Source of the DNA: Phototrophicus methaneseepsis
Lineage (GTDB): Bacteria > Chloroflexota > Anaerolineae > Aggregatilineales > Phototrophicaceae
DNA length: 64,000 nucleotides
NCBI RefSeq assembly: GCF_015500095.1
Contig: NZ_CP062983.1
Coordinates: 5,022,001-5,086,000, forward strand
Reading direction: 5' to 3'
The position numbers and the translations under genes were made by a program. The notes beneath the pieces are model-generated. The model had not been told where the DNA came from. It did no database searches and was given only the letters and a program-made list of their open reading frames with translations. Of the stretch, positions 41,099-50,701 are shown in pieces (the first letter of the stretch is position 1; each line of letters opens with the position of its first letter).

Positions 41099-42145
41099 AT
41101 GCAATTTATCCAACAAAAGTTAATCCAAGGCCTCCCGGCAGGCTATACCAGCACCATCACACAACCAGAGGATGCTGAGCAGATCGCGAAGATGTGGGCA
41201 GCCGTTGGCGATTATCTGGGTCAGACGCGCCAATACGACCCTAACGAGATCAGAAGCGACTGGGAAACGCCGGATTATCACCTGCAAGAATCGTCTCGCT
41301 GTGTGCGAAATGAAGATGGTGATGTCGTGGGTTATCTCAATCTATGGGACAACGCCAACCCACCCTTACATCCCCATGTAAGCTTCGGCATTCATCCGGA
41401 TCACTTCGACGCAGGCATTGGGGAGCCAATGCTGCAATGGGCAGAGGCGCGGGCACGCCAAGCAATTGATCGATGCCCACCAGAAGTGCGCGTTTCCATG
41501 CTGATGAGCAGCAACCTCAAAAATCAGCCCATCATCGACACCATGGAATCATACGGCTTGAAAGCGATTCGCTACTTCTTCCGTATGATCATCAATATGA
41601 CCGAAGCCCCGCCTAAACCCCAGCTTCCAGAAGGCTACATCATCCGTCCAATGAAGTTCCCGGAAGAATTAGAAGCCACGATTCGCGCAGATGACGCAGG
41701 CTTTAAAGATCACTGGGGTTATATGGAGTCATCCTGGGAAGATTTGCTCAAAGAGTGGAATCACCACGTTGAGACAGACAAATACTTCGACCCTGATCTG
41801 TGGTTCTTGGCGATTGAAGAAGCCACCGGCGAGATTGCAGGGATCAGCCTGTGCCGCAACGAAGCCTGGGCAGAGCCTTCGCTCGCATACGTCATGGACC
41901 TGTGCGTCCTGCGTGAGCACCGCAAAAAAGGGCTTGCACTGGCCCTACTGCATCACAGCTTTGGCGAATTCTGGCAGCGTGGCCGCAAAGATGTCGCCCT
42001 GCACGTCGATGGCAGCAGCTTAACAGGTGCCGTCCGCTTGTATGAGCGCGCCGGAATGCATCAGGACGAAACCACAGCACAGTATGAACTCCTACTGCGC
42101 GAAGGCGAAGAGCTCATGACGACAGCGATCGACCAAAAAGACTAA
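41099..42145 (+). CDS. Double-GNAT acetyltransferase
   Basis: 348 residues from ATG 41099, which has a GGGAAG-type site; two upstream in-frame starts lack one. The N-terminal GNAT-like half (about 15-165) contains VSFGIHPDHFDAGIGEPML, a weak CoA loop. The C-terminal half (about 180-330) has VMDLCVLREHRKKGLALALLHHSFGEF, a full R/K-x-x-G-L-A CoA motif, and VRLYERAGM. This tandem form is typical of mycothiol synthase-like and related proteins, but the organism and substrate are not established. A terminator follows. Confidence 0.86.
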   Translation: MQFIQQKLIQGLPAGYTSTITQPEDAEQIAKMWAAVGDYLGQTRQYDPNEIRSDWETPDYHLQESSRCVRNEDGDVVGYLNLWDNANPPLHPHVSFGIHPDHFDAGIGEPMLQWAEARARQAIDRCPPEVRVSMLMSSNLKNQPIIDTMESYGLKAIRYFFRMIINMTEAPPKPQLPEGYIIRPMKFPEELEATIRADDAGFKDHWGYMESSWEDLLKEWNHHVETDKYFDPDLWFLAIEEATGEIAGISLCRNEAWAEPSLAYVMDLCVLREHRKKGLALALLHHSFGEFWQRGRKDVALHVDGSSLTGAVRLYERAGMHQDETTAQYELLLREGEELMTTAIDQKD

Positions 42146-42169
42146 TCGCAACTTCCGCATATGAATGAC

Positions 42170-42204
42170 ACGAGGCTCCTCAATATGACGAGCCTCGTTT
42201 TGAT
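42170..42204 (+). terminator. Rho-independent terminator
   Basis: ACGAGGCTC (42170-42178) and GAGCCTCGT (42190-42198) form a 9-bp stem followed by TTTTGATT, about 25 bases after the double-GNAT stop. Confidence 0.8.
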
Positions 42205-42350
42205 TCTCAGCATTTGTTCCTGGCTTTTATTCCTGCACTCATCCCAGTAGGCTAGAATGAAATAGAATATTTAGAGAACCCAATAAAAACGACATTGGGT
42301 GATGTGTAAATTGTTGATGATTAAATTGTTGGTTGATAAAAGGCTTCTTC

Positions 42351-43961
42351 ATGGAGATTTTAGAGACACACATCAACCGTCATGATGAGCGCTATCGTGA
42401 TAACGAGACTGCTAACCGCGCCCTGGTGACGGATCTGCGCGAGCGGTTGGCACAGGCGCGCCAGGGTGGCGGCGAAAAATATCAGCAGCGGCACCGCAAC
42501 CAGGGCAAGCTCTTTGCACGTGATCGCATCGACCAGCTGCTGGACGCAGGGTCGCCCTTCCTGGAGATTGCGCCACTGGCCGCCTGGGAGCTATATGAAG
42601 ATTGGACACCTAGCGCAGGCATCATCACCGGGATTGGGCGCGTTAGCGGGACGGAATGCCTCATCATTGCGAATGACGCCACCGTCAAAGGGGGCACCTA
42701 TTACCCGATGACGGTCAAGAAGCACCTGCGTGCGCAGCAGATCGCCCTGGAGAACAACCTGCCTTGCATCTATCTGGTAGATAGCGGCGGCGCGTTTTTG
42801 CCCATGCAGGATGAAGTTTTCCCTGATGCAGATGACTTCGGGCACATTTTTTACAATCAAGCCCAGATGAGCGCCGCTGGCATTCCACAAATCAGCGCCG
42901 TGATGGGCAGTTGTACCGCAGGGGGTGCCTACGTCCCGGCGATGTCTGATGAGACGATCATCGTCAAAGGGACAGGGACCATCTTTTTAGGCGGGCCACC
43001 CTTGGTCAAGGCGGCTACAGGTGAGGAAGTCAGCGCGGAAGAATTGGGCGGCGCGCATGTGCATACACATATCTCCGGCGTGGCAGATCATTATGCTGAG
43101 GATGACGCACACGCCCTGGAAATCTTGCGCGAGATCGTCGCAACCCTGAATCGACCTAAACATATCCGTATGCACCTTGAACCACCAGAAGACCCTCATT
43201 ATCCTGCCGAAGACCTCTACGGCATCATCCCGGCCAGCTTCCGAGAAGCCTATGATGTGCACGAAGTCATCGCTCGCCTGGTAGATGGTAGCCGCTTCAG
43301 GGAATTTAAGGCCAACTACGGCACGACGCTGGTCACGGGGTTTGCCCATCTGGAAGGCTACCCTATCGGTATCATCGCCAATAACGGGGTGTTATTTAGC
43401 GAATCGGCCCTTAAGGGCGCGCACTTCATCGAACTATGCACAGCACGCCATATCCCACTGCTGTTTTTGCAGAACATCACCGGTTTCATGGTCGGTAAAG
43501 CGTATGAACAGGGTGGCATTGCCAAAGATGGCGCCAAGATGGTCCATGCGGTTGCTAATGCTGCCGTCCCCAAGCTGACCGTTGTCATTGGCGGCAGTTT
43601 TGGCGCAGGCAACTATGGCATGTGTGGCCGGGCTTATGGTCCGCGCTTTTTGTGGATGTGGCCGAATGCACGTATCAGTGTGATGGGTGGGGAACAAGCC
43701 GCTAACGTCCTGCTGACCGTCAAGCGGGAACAGCTCGAACGCCGTGGCGAACCGGATTTATCCGAAGCGGAGCAAATGGCCTTTAAAGCCCCTATCCTGG
43801 AAAAATACGAGCGCGAAGGCAGCCCCTATTACAGTACAGCCCGCCTGTGGGATGACGGCATCCTCGACCCGGCCCAAACGCGCCGCGTGCTAGGCTTAGC
43901 GCTCTCCGCCTGCCTGAATCAGCAAATTGCTGATACAAAATATGGTGTTTTCAGGATGTAG
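42351..43961 (+). CDS. Acyl-CoA carboxylase beta subunit (methylcrotonoyl-CoA type)
   Basis: Carboxyltransferase of 536 residues, normal for MCC beta. From ATG 42351 (AAGG 9 bases upstream); an upstream in-frame TTG is less likely. It has crotonase-fold landmarks: [91 protein letters not shown] and the late [16 protein letters not shown]. This wording is nearer to methylcrotonoyl- or geranyl-CoA carboxylase than to propionyl-CoA. No biotin-carrying alpha subunit is adjacent, so its partner is encoded elsewhere. Leucine breakdown is the likely pathway. Confidence 0.92.
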   Translation: MEILETHINRHDERYRDNETANRALVTDLRERLAQARQGGGEKYQQRHRNQGKLFARDRIDQLLDAGSPFLEIAPLAAWELYEDWTPSAGIITGIGRVSGTECLIIANDATVKGGTYYPMTVKKHLRAQQIALENNLPCIYLVDSGGAFLPMQDEVFPDADDFGHIFYNQAQMSAAGIPQISAVMGSCTAGGAYVPAMSDETIIVKGTGTIFLGGPPLVKAATGEEVSAEELGGAHVHTHISGVADHYAEDDAHALEILREIVATLNRPKHIRMHLEPPEDPHYPAEDLYGIIPASFREAYDVHEVIARLVDGSRFREFKANYGTTLVTGFAHLEGYPIGIIANNGVLFSESALKGAHFIELCTARHIPLLFLQNITGFMVGKAYEQGGIAKDGAKMVHAVANAAVPKLTVVIGGSFGAGNYGMCGRAYGPRFLWMWPNARISVMGGEQAANVLLTVKREQLERRGEPDLSEAEQMAFKAPILEKYEREGSPYYSTARLWDDGILDPAQTRRVLGLALSACLNQQIADTKYGVFRM

Positions 43962-44096
43962 GGTCTTTTAAATGAAATGTGGTCTGGACGCTTTCACGCC
44001 ACATTTCTGAAGTACGCCAAATATCAACACCATCCAAAATAATGTCCTGTATAATGCAGAGAGTATAATTTCCTGCCCGCAGCGAGTAAGCCTCCT

Positions 44097-44885
44097 ATGA
44101 GTCATGTTTTCATCAGCTATAGCCATCGTGATACAGATATTATGCGCGCTATCAAACAGCGGCTCATCGACGAAGGGCTGGATGTCTGGACAGATGAAAA
44201 CCTCGCCTGGGGGACGCCATCATGGGTAAAAGCTGTCGAAAAAGCGATACGACAGGCAGGGGCAATGGTCGTGTTGCTCTCGCCAGATAGCAATATATCC
44301 ACCTGGGTAGACCGTGAAATCAGCATGGCGGAACTGCTTAAAATTCCGATTTTCCCTATCCTGATACGGGGCAAAGAAGAGGACGCCATCCCGCTGCGAC
44401 TCGTCAACTACCAGTACATTCGTTACGACGCGGAAGACTTCCAGCAGAAGTTGAAGCAGCTCAGGGCCAACCTCAAGCGCAGTATGACGCAGGCCGAGGC
44501 CCAGGCACAAGCCGCTGAGACCCGCTCCAGCGCGACCCTGCGCGAAGTCGCAAAAGAGTTGGAATCTGACAATGCCGAAGACCGCATCACAGCGATCCAG
44601 GAAATGGTGCGTATGAACAGCAAGCGGGCCGTACCCTATCTTGTTGAAGCGCTTAGCAAAGAGACGCGTAGTAAGCACGTCATTATTGCACTCATCCAGG
44701 CGCTGAATGTGTTCAAAGACGAGCGCGCCATTGATGTACTGGCAACACACCTGGATAACAACGATAAGTTAAAATATACGGACCACATCAAAGATTATGC
44801 GGCACGGGCACTCAAAGCGATTGGCACGACAGAAGCGCTGGCCGTGCTCAAAGAGGCGGATGCGATGCCCCCATCTGCTATTTAG
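44097..44885 (+). CDS. TIR domain with C-terminal HEAT-like repeats
   Basis: 262 residues. TIR domain 1-130: VFISYSHRDTDIMRAI, GLDVWTDENLAWG and SNISTWVDREISMAELL, with the NADase-type Glu74 and Trp70. From about 150, helical HEAT/armadillo-type units follow (EDRITAIQEMVRMNSKRAVPYLVEAL, ERAIDVLATHLDN, AARALKAIGTTEALAVL). TIR-HEAT proteins in bacteria are sometimes defence or signalling effectors, with the repeats as sensors; that role here is inference. Two TATAAT boxes at 44050-44055 and 44064-44069 precede it without a clear -35. Single gene. Confidence 0.9.
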   Translation: MSHVFISYSHRDTDIMRAIKQRLIDEGLDVWTDENLAWGTPSWVKAVEKAIRQAGAMVVLLSPDSNISTWVDREISMAELLKIPIFPILIRGKEEDAIPLRLVNYQYIRYDAEDFQQKLKQLRANLKRSMTQAEAQAQAAETRSSATLREVAKELESDNAEDRITAIQEMVRMNSKRAVPYLVEALSKETRSKHVIIALIQALNVFKDERAIDVLATHLDNNDKLKYTDHIKDYAARALKAIGTTEALAVLKEADAMPPSAI

Positions 44886-44922
44886 CCAGATTATTCCGCC
44901 TAGCAACTACGCATTACGCCCG

Positions 44923-46485
44923 TTAGCAACTACGCGTGAACGCATCCCAATCCAGCGCCACGAGTTGATCCGCGATGCCGATGCGCAGCAAGCCATCCGC
45001 GCCGAGGTCCTGCCACAGGAATGGCCCATTATCGCCGTAAACGCGCGTCTGGCCGCATAAGCGCCCGGCCCCATTGACGACTACGATATTGCCATAAGAC
45101 GTCAGCAGCAGATTAATGCCCTCATACTGCGTTAGCGTGGCATGGCCGCGAATATCAGGGACCTCTGTTTGCCATACCAAGGCATCCGATGGGTCATAAG
45201 CATAGAGTGAGGTTCCATCGAACAGGATGCGCCGCCCGCCAGCCGTCAGTAGCGCACCTTGATCACCACCCCGCGGAGCATCTTCCAATTGCAAAGTCCA
45301 CTCACCATCAATATCAATCTGCCATAGGCCACCATAGGTATAGGCCAGCAGGTTACGGTTGCCCCCATCGCCGAAGCTAGCCGCCTCACGCAGTTGAGCG
45401 CGTTCCAACACCACGCCACTACCCGTAATCGATACCAACTCATGCTGGGGCGTCAGTAATCCGAGAATCCAGTTCAGGCCATCGCCAACAATTGTCGATG
45501 TGACATAGCCGGGGATGTCTTCGACACGCCAGATGATATTCTGACGGTTCTCATCTACCGCGACCAGGGCATCATCTGTTGTAGGGAACAATAGCCAGCT
45601 CCCGGCGACAATCGGTGCAGCTACAGGCTGCATATCGACGCGCCATGCATCACCAAAGTCGCCGTCCGCGTTAACATACTGCATAGTCCCATCGGTAAAA
45701 GTCAGTAGCGTCGTCCCCTGGAACGCTGTAATGCTCACAGCGATTTTTTCCAGCGTTTTACGCCACAAAACGCGGCCATCCGCCGTCGCACGACGCAACG
45801 TAACGCCATTATCCACGTACAACATACTAGAATCACTCAGTACGAGCGGTGGCGATTGTAAATCGACATTCGTTTGCAAACGCCATGCATGGTAGGGTTG
45901 CAAAGCCGCTTGCTGGTTCGCCAGGAATTTAAGCGGATCACGATAACCAAGGTTATCAGGGTCTTCGCGCACGTAACCTGCACCTGGGGCATCCGGCGTA
46001 CTTACCCGGATTTCAAAATGCAGATGGGGGGCCGGACGCACATCCCCCACAGCCGCGATAACTTCGCCTGCGGAAACACAGCTCAGGCGAGGGGGTAGAT
46101 CTGTACCGCTGACGGGCATCACATGGCCGTACATCGAGTAATAGATGCTGCCATCGGGGAAGGTATGCTCAATAATGATCGCTCCCCCATCGCGGCCCCA
46201 TCCCGCTGCATAGCTATAGGTAATGCGGCCGTTCGCCATGGCCCGCACAGGAGAAGCCAACGACGTATTACGTCCGCCGTATAAATCAGCACCGGTATGG
46301 AAGCGGCCCTGATGGCGTGGACTAGGGACAGCATAACCCTGTGCTAACACCCAGGTTGCTTCATCGACCGGATACTGAATGCTATCGACAATGCCACAAT
46401 CTGCCTGGGCTGTGGACGGTGTTGATGGATAGAGCCATAAACTGATTGATAAAAATGTGCAAAAAAGGGCGCATTTAACTCGCAT
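44923..46485 (-). CDS. Secreted M23 peptidase with beta-propeller (PQQ-like) domain
   Basis: 520 residues with a signal peptide (hydrophobic core at 5-22, cleavage near AQADC). The M23/LytM domain (about 50-165) has the zinc ligands His63 and Asp67 in HTGAD and HLHFE with His154 and His156, so it should be catalytically competent and cut cell-wall peptides or glycine bonds. From about 200, repeated strands such as VLWRKTLEK and ALVWQTEVPD form a PQQ-type propeller. Fusion of these two is uncommon. The gene ends 37 bases from the TIR-HEAT stop, convergent. Role in wall processing is inference. Confidence 0.9.
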   Translation of the reverse strand: MRVKCALFCTFLSISLWLYPSTPSTAQADCGIVDSIQYPVDEATWVLAQGYAVPSPRHQGRFHTGADLYGGRNTSLASPVRAMANGRITYSYAAGWGRDGGAIIIEHTFPDGSIYYSMYGHVMPVSGTDLPPRLSCVSAGEVIAAVGDVRPAPHLHFEIRVSTPDAPGAGYVREDPDNLGYRDPLKFLANQQAALQPYHAWRLQTNVDLQSPPLVLSDSSMLYVDNGVTLRRATADGRVLWRKTLEKIAVSITAFQGTTLLTFTDGTMQYVNADGDFGDAWRVDMQPVAAPIVAGSWLLFPTTDDALVAVDENRQNIIWRVEDIPGYVTSTIVGDGLNWILGLLTPQHELVSITGSGVVLERAQLREAASFGDGGNRNLLAYTYGGLWQIDIDGEWTLQLEDAPRGGDQGALLTAGGRRILFDGTSLYAYDPSDALVWQTEVPDIRGHATLTQYEGINLLLTSYGNIVVVNGAGRLCGQTRVYGDNGPFLWQDLGADGLLRIGIADQLVALDWDAFTRSC

Positions 46486-46523
46486 AGTTTCGTTTCCATA
46501 GGGACGAACAAGCTAGAATCGAT

Positions 46524-46529
46524 TATACT
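46524..46529 (+). promoter_or_regulatory. Candidate -10 box for the DUF6159 gene
   Basis: TATACT lies 24 bases before the ATG at 46553, with an AAAGGGGG ribosome site between them. No good -35 is seen. Confidence 0.35.
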
Positions 46530-46552
46530 CAAGTCGTATCAAAGGGGGCACT

Positions 46553-47431
46553 ATGTTTCAAAGTTTTAGCAATAGTTGGCAGCTTGCCAAAGCCAGTTGG
46601 GCCGTTTTACGGGCCAATAAGCAGTTGATGTGGTTCCCGGTGTTATCCGCCATTAGCATGATCATCGTGGCGATTCTGTTTTTAACACCGGTGGCTATCC
46701 TGACAGGCATCTTATCGATGCTCAGCGGGCAGAGCGATGGTACGGGAAGTGACATCATTGGTTACATCCTGTTGTTCGTGATGTATCTCGTCTCGTATTC
46801 CATCGGGATTTTCTTCAATACGGCCCTCGTTGGCAGCGCGCTGGAATATATGGATGGGGGGACGCCGACTGTCAGCAGCGGTATCGCCCTGGCGCGCAGT
46901 AAGATTGGCCTGGTCGTCGGCTATGCGCTCATCAGTGCAACCGTCGGCGTCATCTTGAACATGATCCGTGATCGTGGGGGCATCGTCGCAAGCATCGCCA
47001 GTTCACTCATTGGCATGGCCTGGAACCTGGCGACGTTCTTAGTGGTTCCGATCCTGGCTGTGAACGACATCAGCCCGGTTGACGCTGTCAAGCAAAGCGC
47101 CAGCCTGTTTAAGCGCACCTGGGGCGAACAGGTCACGGGGAACTTCAGCATTGGGGCGATTGTCGGCCTGGGTATCTTCGCCATTATCCTTGTAGGCAGC
47201 CTGTTAATCGGCTTGCTCGCTGCGACCGAGTCAGGCCTCTTGATTATGGTGGGTATTCTGGCGGTTGTTGGTGCTGTTCTCGTCCTGGCAACGATTAGCT
47301 CCGCGATGGATGGTATTTATCGTGCAGCCTTGTATCGCTATGCAGAAACAGGCGAACTACCAAGCGACTTCGACATTCAGATGATCCAGAATGCATTCAA
47401 GCCCAAGAAGAAGAAAAATTCGATCCTCTAA
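46553..47431 (+). CDS. DUF6159-type multi-pass membrane protein
   Basis: 292 residues with five to six hydrophobic segments (about 25-55, 70-95, 120-145, 155-175, 205-230, 240-260). The start FQSFSNSWQLAKASWAVLRANKQLMWFPVLS and DDISPVDAVKQSASLFKRTWGEQVTGNFSIG-like central part match the DUF6159 family, whose function is unknown. A G-rich ribosome site precedes the ATG. The C-terminus is basic (KPKKKKNS). A terminator follows directly. Confidence 0.85.
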   Translation: MFQSFSNSWQLAKASWAVLRANKQLMWFPVLSAISMIIVAILFLTPVAILTGILSMLSGQSDGTGSDIIGYILLFVMYLVSYSIGIFFNTALVGSALEYMDGGTPTVSSGIALARSKIGLVVGYALISATVGVILNMIRDRGGIVASIASSLIGMAWNLATFLVVPILAVNDISPVDAVKQSASLFKRTWGEQVTGNFSIGAIVGLGIFAIILVGSLLIGLLAATESGLLIMVGILAVVGAVLVLATISSAMDGIYRAALYRYAETGELPSDFDIQMIQNAFKPKKKKNSIL

Positions 47432-47451
47432 ATCTGTTCTTAGTGCAAATG

Positions 47452-47484
47452 AAAAGGGCACGCCTAAATAAGGTGTGCCCTTTT
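47452..47484. terminator. Bidirectional terminator hairpin
   Basis: AAAAGGGCACGCCT (47452-47465) and AGGTGTGCCCTTTT (47471-47484) form a 14-bp stem with one G-U pair, between the converging DUF6159 and dehydrogenase genes. Confidence 0.85.
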
Positions 47485-47514
47485 GCTTTCTAATCCGGGA
47501 GTATGGCTCAGGAT

Positions 47515-48495
47515 TTAGCTCTCGTCTTCAAAGACCTCCGGGTTAACGCAGAACGGCAGCGTCTCACCTTTGAGGCCAGCTAAGATATTCTCCGCGGCGA
47601 TGACGCCCATGCGGTCACGGGTGGTTGTGGTCGCACTGCCCAGGTGCGGCACAATCAGGCAGTTATCCAGCGTCAGGAGCGGGTTATCCATGGGGATAGG
47701 TTCCGGGTCGGTGACGTCCAGAGCCGCATAGGCGATCTGGCCTTCTTGCAATGCCGTGACCAGTGCCGCGCTATCAACAACGCCGCCCCGCGCCGTATTC
47801 ACCAGGATAGCCGTCTCTTTCATCATCTTGAAGGCATCCACGCCCAACAGGCCCTTAGTATCAGGCGTCAGCGGCACATGCAGACTGATAAAATCGCTCT
47901 CTCGCAGCAGCGTCTCAAGCTCGACGGCCTCCGCACCCAGTTCTGCCGCGACTGCTCCGGCACTGCTGCCACCTGTGTATAAAATGCGCATATTGAAGCC
48001 CGTCGCGCGGCGTGCCATTGCTTGCCCGATGCGACCAAAGCCAACAACGCCTAATGTCGCGCCAAACACATCCTGGCCGAGCAGCTTAGTCGGGTGCCAT
48101 GTCTTCCACTCGCCCTGATGAACATATCGCTCAGCTTCGCCCAGGCGGCGTGCTGCCGCCAACATCATGGCGAAAGCATGATCGGCTGTGGCATCCGTCA
48201 AGACACCGGGCGTATTGCCAACGGCAATACCACGCTCTGTGGCCCCGGCTACGTCGATATTATCGAAGCCAACCGCATAATTACTGACGACTTTAAGGTT
48301 GGGCGCAGCATCCAGCAGGGCCGAATCAATACGGTCTGAAAGCATCGTCAGGATGGCATCCGCCTGTGCAGCTTCTTCCAACAAGACATCGCGCGGCGTG
48401 GGCAGTTCCCCATCCCATACGTAGACGTCGCAGCTCTGGCGCAATAAGTCCAGCCCGGTTGGGGGGATCTTCCGTGTGACGTAAACACGAGGCAT
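47515..48495 (-). CDS. D-2-hydroxyacid dehydrogenase (glyoxylate/hydroxypyruvate reductase type)
   Basis: 326 residues, NAD(P)-dependent. The Rossmann loop GFGRIG is at 152-157, catalytic Arg236 in NTARGG, Glu265 in TDPEP and His284 in PHLGSAT. The substrate-side block [11 protein letters not shown] is typical of glyoxylate reductase (GyaR/GhrB) rather than phosphoglycerate dehydrogenase. No C-terminal ACT domain. It follows a terminator and is probably transcribed alone from about 48.5 kb. Real substrate not fixed by sequence. Confidence 0.92.
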   Translation of the reverse strand: MPRVYVTRKIPPTGLDLLRQSCDVYVWDGELPTPRDVLLEEAAQADAILTMLSDRIDSALLDAAPNLKVVSNYAVGFDNIDVAGATERGIAVGNTPGVLTDATADHAFAMMLAAARRLGEAERYVHQGEWKTWHPTKLLGQDVFGATLGVVGFGRIGQAMARRATGFNMRILYTGGSSAGAVAAELGAEAVELETLLRESDFISLHVPLTPDTKGLLGVDAFKMMKETAILVNTARGGVVDSAALVTALQEGQIAYAALDVTDPEPIPMDNPLLTLDNCLIVPHLGSATTTTRDRMGVIAAENILAGLKGETLPFCVNPEVFEDES

Positions 48496-48588
48496 AAAAA
48501 GCTCCTATAGCATGGTTAGATGAATGATCGCCATTGTAACGCAGCTTGCATTGGGATCATCACCAAAGGACCTATCCTATCAGGTAGG

Positions 48589-49416
48589 TTAAGCTTCTAG
48601 CGGGGACCAGAGAAACCCCTTCTCCGCTCGTTTGATATAGCCCAGGCCGGGGAACGTCAGGTGGTAAAACAACGTCAGGAGCTTATTATCGGCGGCCCGT
48701 GCCAGCATCTGCTGCCGAACAGGCACAGAAACGCGGGTGTCGCGGTCAAAAGAAGCGGACCACTCAGGATGGGCGAACTGCATTGGGCTGTGTAGGACAT
48801 CAGCCAGGTGCAGCAGCATCTCATTTGCCGACGTAATGAGCAGGCCAATCTGACCCGGTTTATGGCCTGGTAACGGAACCGCCACAATACCCGGCACAAT
48901 CTGCTCATCCATGTCGATCAGCCGCAGCCCTTTTTGTTCCATCATGGCGATAATCGGGCGCTGATCAACAGCCGTTTCTTCCAGCCGACTGTACCAAAAA
49001 GCCATCTCTACTTTTGAAATGACATAACGCGCATTGGGGAACATGGGCTTCTGGTCATCCGTCAGCAAACCCTGCACATGGTCGCCATCAGAGTGCGTCA
49101 GGATAACGAGGGTGATGGCCTCCGGCGGGATACCGGCGAGCTGCATACTCTCCAGCAGGTAACCACCATAAGGTTTACCGCCTTCGCCCGTGTCGACGAG
49201 GATCGTCTCCTGGCCTGTATGGATGACCAGCACATTAAAGGAGGTGTCGGCATCTTCCAACTTCTGGCCAATATCAGCATAAGCCTGCCGATATTCCACT
49301 TCTGTCGCATCTTTAAAACGCTTGAGGATGCGTTCCCGCCCCATCAAGGATGCGCCATCCAGCAGCACCGTACAATCAAAATCGCCCACTTCAAAAGAAA
49401 AACATTTCGCACTCAT
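48589..49416 (-). CDS. Metallo-beta-lactamase-fold hydrolase
   Basis: 275 residues from ATG 49416, with a GGGGG site just upstream; an in-frame GTG is 9 bases earlier. The metal motif is LTHSDGDHVQG: His, Asp, Asp, His, the common H-x-D-x-D-H variant of HxHxDH. A second ligand group includes PGHKPGQIG and a late LHLADVLHS. N-terminal strands DFDCTVLLDG and NVLVIHTGQETILVDTGEGG fit quorum-lactonase-like or general MBL hydrolases. The substrate is unknown. It lies about 95 bases from the dehydrogenase gene. Confidence 0.88.
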   Translation of the reverse strand: MSAKCFSFEVGDFDCTVLLDGASLMGRERILKRFKDATEVEYRQAYADIGQKLEDADTSFNVLVIHTGQETILVDTGEGGKPYGGYLLESMQLAGIPPEAITLVILTHSDGDHVQGLLTDDQKPMFPNARYVISKVEMAFWYSRLEETAVDQRPIIAMMEQKGLRLIDMDEQIVPGIVAVPLPGHKPGQIGLLITSANEMLLHLADVLHSPMQFAHPEWSASFDRDTRVSVPVRQQMLARAADNKLLTLFYHLTFPGLGYIKRAEKGFLWSPLEA

Positions 49417-49540
49417 AACCCCCACCTACTGTTTATAGATAATAAAAAGCTAAGGGCATGGTAGGCCATGCCCCAGGAGATTGTAAAGAACGAGTGTCTT
49501 CAGTTACAGGTGATGATGAAACAGGTTTGACAGGAAATCG

Positions 49541-50518
49541 CTAGTTCAGCGGGGAATCCGGCACAGGCGGCTCAACGATATTTTCTTCGCGTATGGGCGA
49601 GTTCACCTCATCAAAGCGCCCCAGGCGCGCCCGGACATAGCGATAAATCTCTTCAGCAATATTTAGGTCCGGGTGGCAGCTTTCCAACCCTTTGAAGTGC
49701 GGCGCGCTGTTGACTTCACAAATTTTGAAGTGCCCCTCATCAAACAGCAAATCCACCCCTGCGATATCCAGGTCCAGGATGCGCGTTGCTTCTAGGGCGA
49801 GCATTTCAATTTCAGGCGTCATAGGGAATTGGACCGTGCTGCCGCCCTGGGCCACATTCGCCTTAAAGCCACCATCCATCGCGGAGCGTTGCATACAGGC
49901 CACAGCCCGTCCACCAATCACGAAGACGCGCAGATCACGCCCCCGGCTGCTGGCGATGAACTCTTGCAAGATCATATTCGCACCAGGCTTGGATGACTCT
50001 AGAAATTCGATCATATCGGCGAAGTTCTTGCGATCTTCCGACAAATATACGCCTGACCCCTGCGAGCCGATCAGTGTCTTGACCACAACAGGGAAGCCCA
50101 GTGTCTTCTCGACAAGGTCCACATCCACGGGGAACTTGCCGAACATCGTCTTCGGTACGGGTAGATTGCTGGCTGCGAGCACCTGCTGCGTATACAGTTT
50201 ATCGCGCACGATCTCTACACTGGCGGATTTATTCAATACCGCCACGCCGAGCCGCTCCAAGTGGCGGATAATCGCCAGGGCAAAGTAGGTCGTCCCGGCC
50301 CCCATGCGCGGCAACAAGAAATCCGGCAATGGCGTGACCTTACCATCTAATAAAATACTCTTGCGGTCATCGCGCGTCACAATCAGCTCGAACTGCTCCG
50401 GCTTGACCACCTCAATTTCAATGCCCTGTGCTGCAGCAACCTCGATGAGACGCGGAATCTCATAAATGTGTGACGGCATTTCTGCCTGGGAATGTTTAAA
50501 AAGAATCCAACCGCGCAT
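49541..50518 (-). CDS. RimK-type ATP-grasp ligase
   Basis: 325 residues from ATG 50518, with AAGGAG 7 bases upstream. The ATP-grasp core is clear: FPVVVKTLIGSQGSGVYL (about 135-152) for ATP, RGRDLRVFVIGGRAV, and the late DLLFDEGHFKICEVNSAPHFKGLE with the metal ligands Glu and Asn. This is nearest to RimK/LysX, which add glutamate to a protein or peptide; the LysW carrier is not adjacent. A strong hairpin lies just before the ribosome site. The C-terminal Pro/Glu tail is variable. Confidence 0.9.
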   Translation of the reverse strand: MRGWILFKHSQAEMPSHIYEIPRLIEVAAAQGIEIEVVKPEQFELIVTRDDRKSILLDGKVTPLPDFLLPRMGAGTTYFALAIIRHLERLGVAVLNKSASVEIVRDKLYTQQVLAASNLPVPKTMFGKFPVDVDLVEKTLGFPVVVKTLIGSQGSGVYLSEDRKNFADMIEFLESSKPGANMILQEFIASSRGRDLRVFVIGGRAVACMQRSAMDGGFKANVAQGGSTVQFPMTPEIEMLALEATRILDLDIAGVDLLFDEGHFKICEVNSAPHFKGLESCHPDLNIAEEIYRYVRARLGRFDEVNSPIREENIVEPPVPDSPLN

Positions 50519-50540
50519 GATGCTCCTTAAATATGAACAA

Positions 50541-50578
50541 ACACGCCTTGTCCCAGTCATCTGGGACTTATAGCGTGT
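50541..50578 (-). terminator. Terminator or attenuator hairpin before the ATP-grasp gene
   Basis: On the minus strand ACACGC and GCGTGT pair, with an inner GTCCCAG/CTGGGAC stem and a 4-base loop, followed by TTTGTT. It sits after the SDR gene and only about 22 bases before the ATP-grasp start codon, just 5' of its ribosome site. Confidence 0.6.
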
Positions 50579-50701
50579 GACCCGCATTGTACTCGAAAGT
50601 TCAATGCAAAACGTATGAATTTGATTAAGCTGTGATTATGGTTTTTGTGCTGCGAATGCTGATTGTACTTGATGGAGAAATAGATTGGTAAGGTGATGCT
50701 G

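Noticed and set aside
43974-44008. Hairpin AAATGTGG/CCACATTT after the carboxylase gene as a terminator
   Set aside because: The stem has a 16-base loop and no T tract; evidence is too weak to list.
44901-44935. Repeat TAGCAACTACGC twice between the TIR-HEAT and M23 genes
   Set aside because: Two short copies only, one overlapping the M23 stop; probably local duplication with no function.
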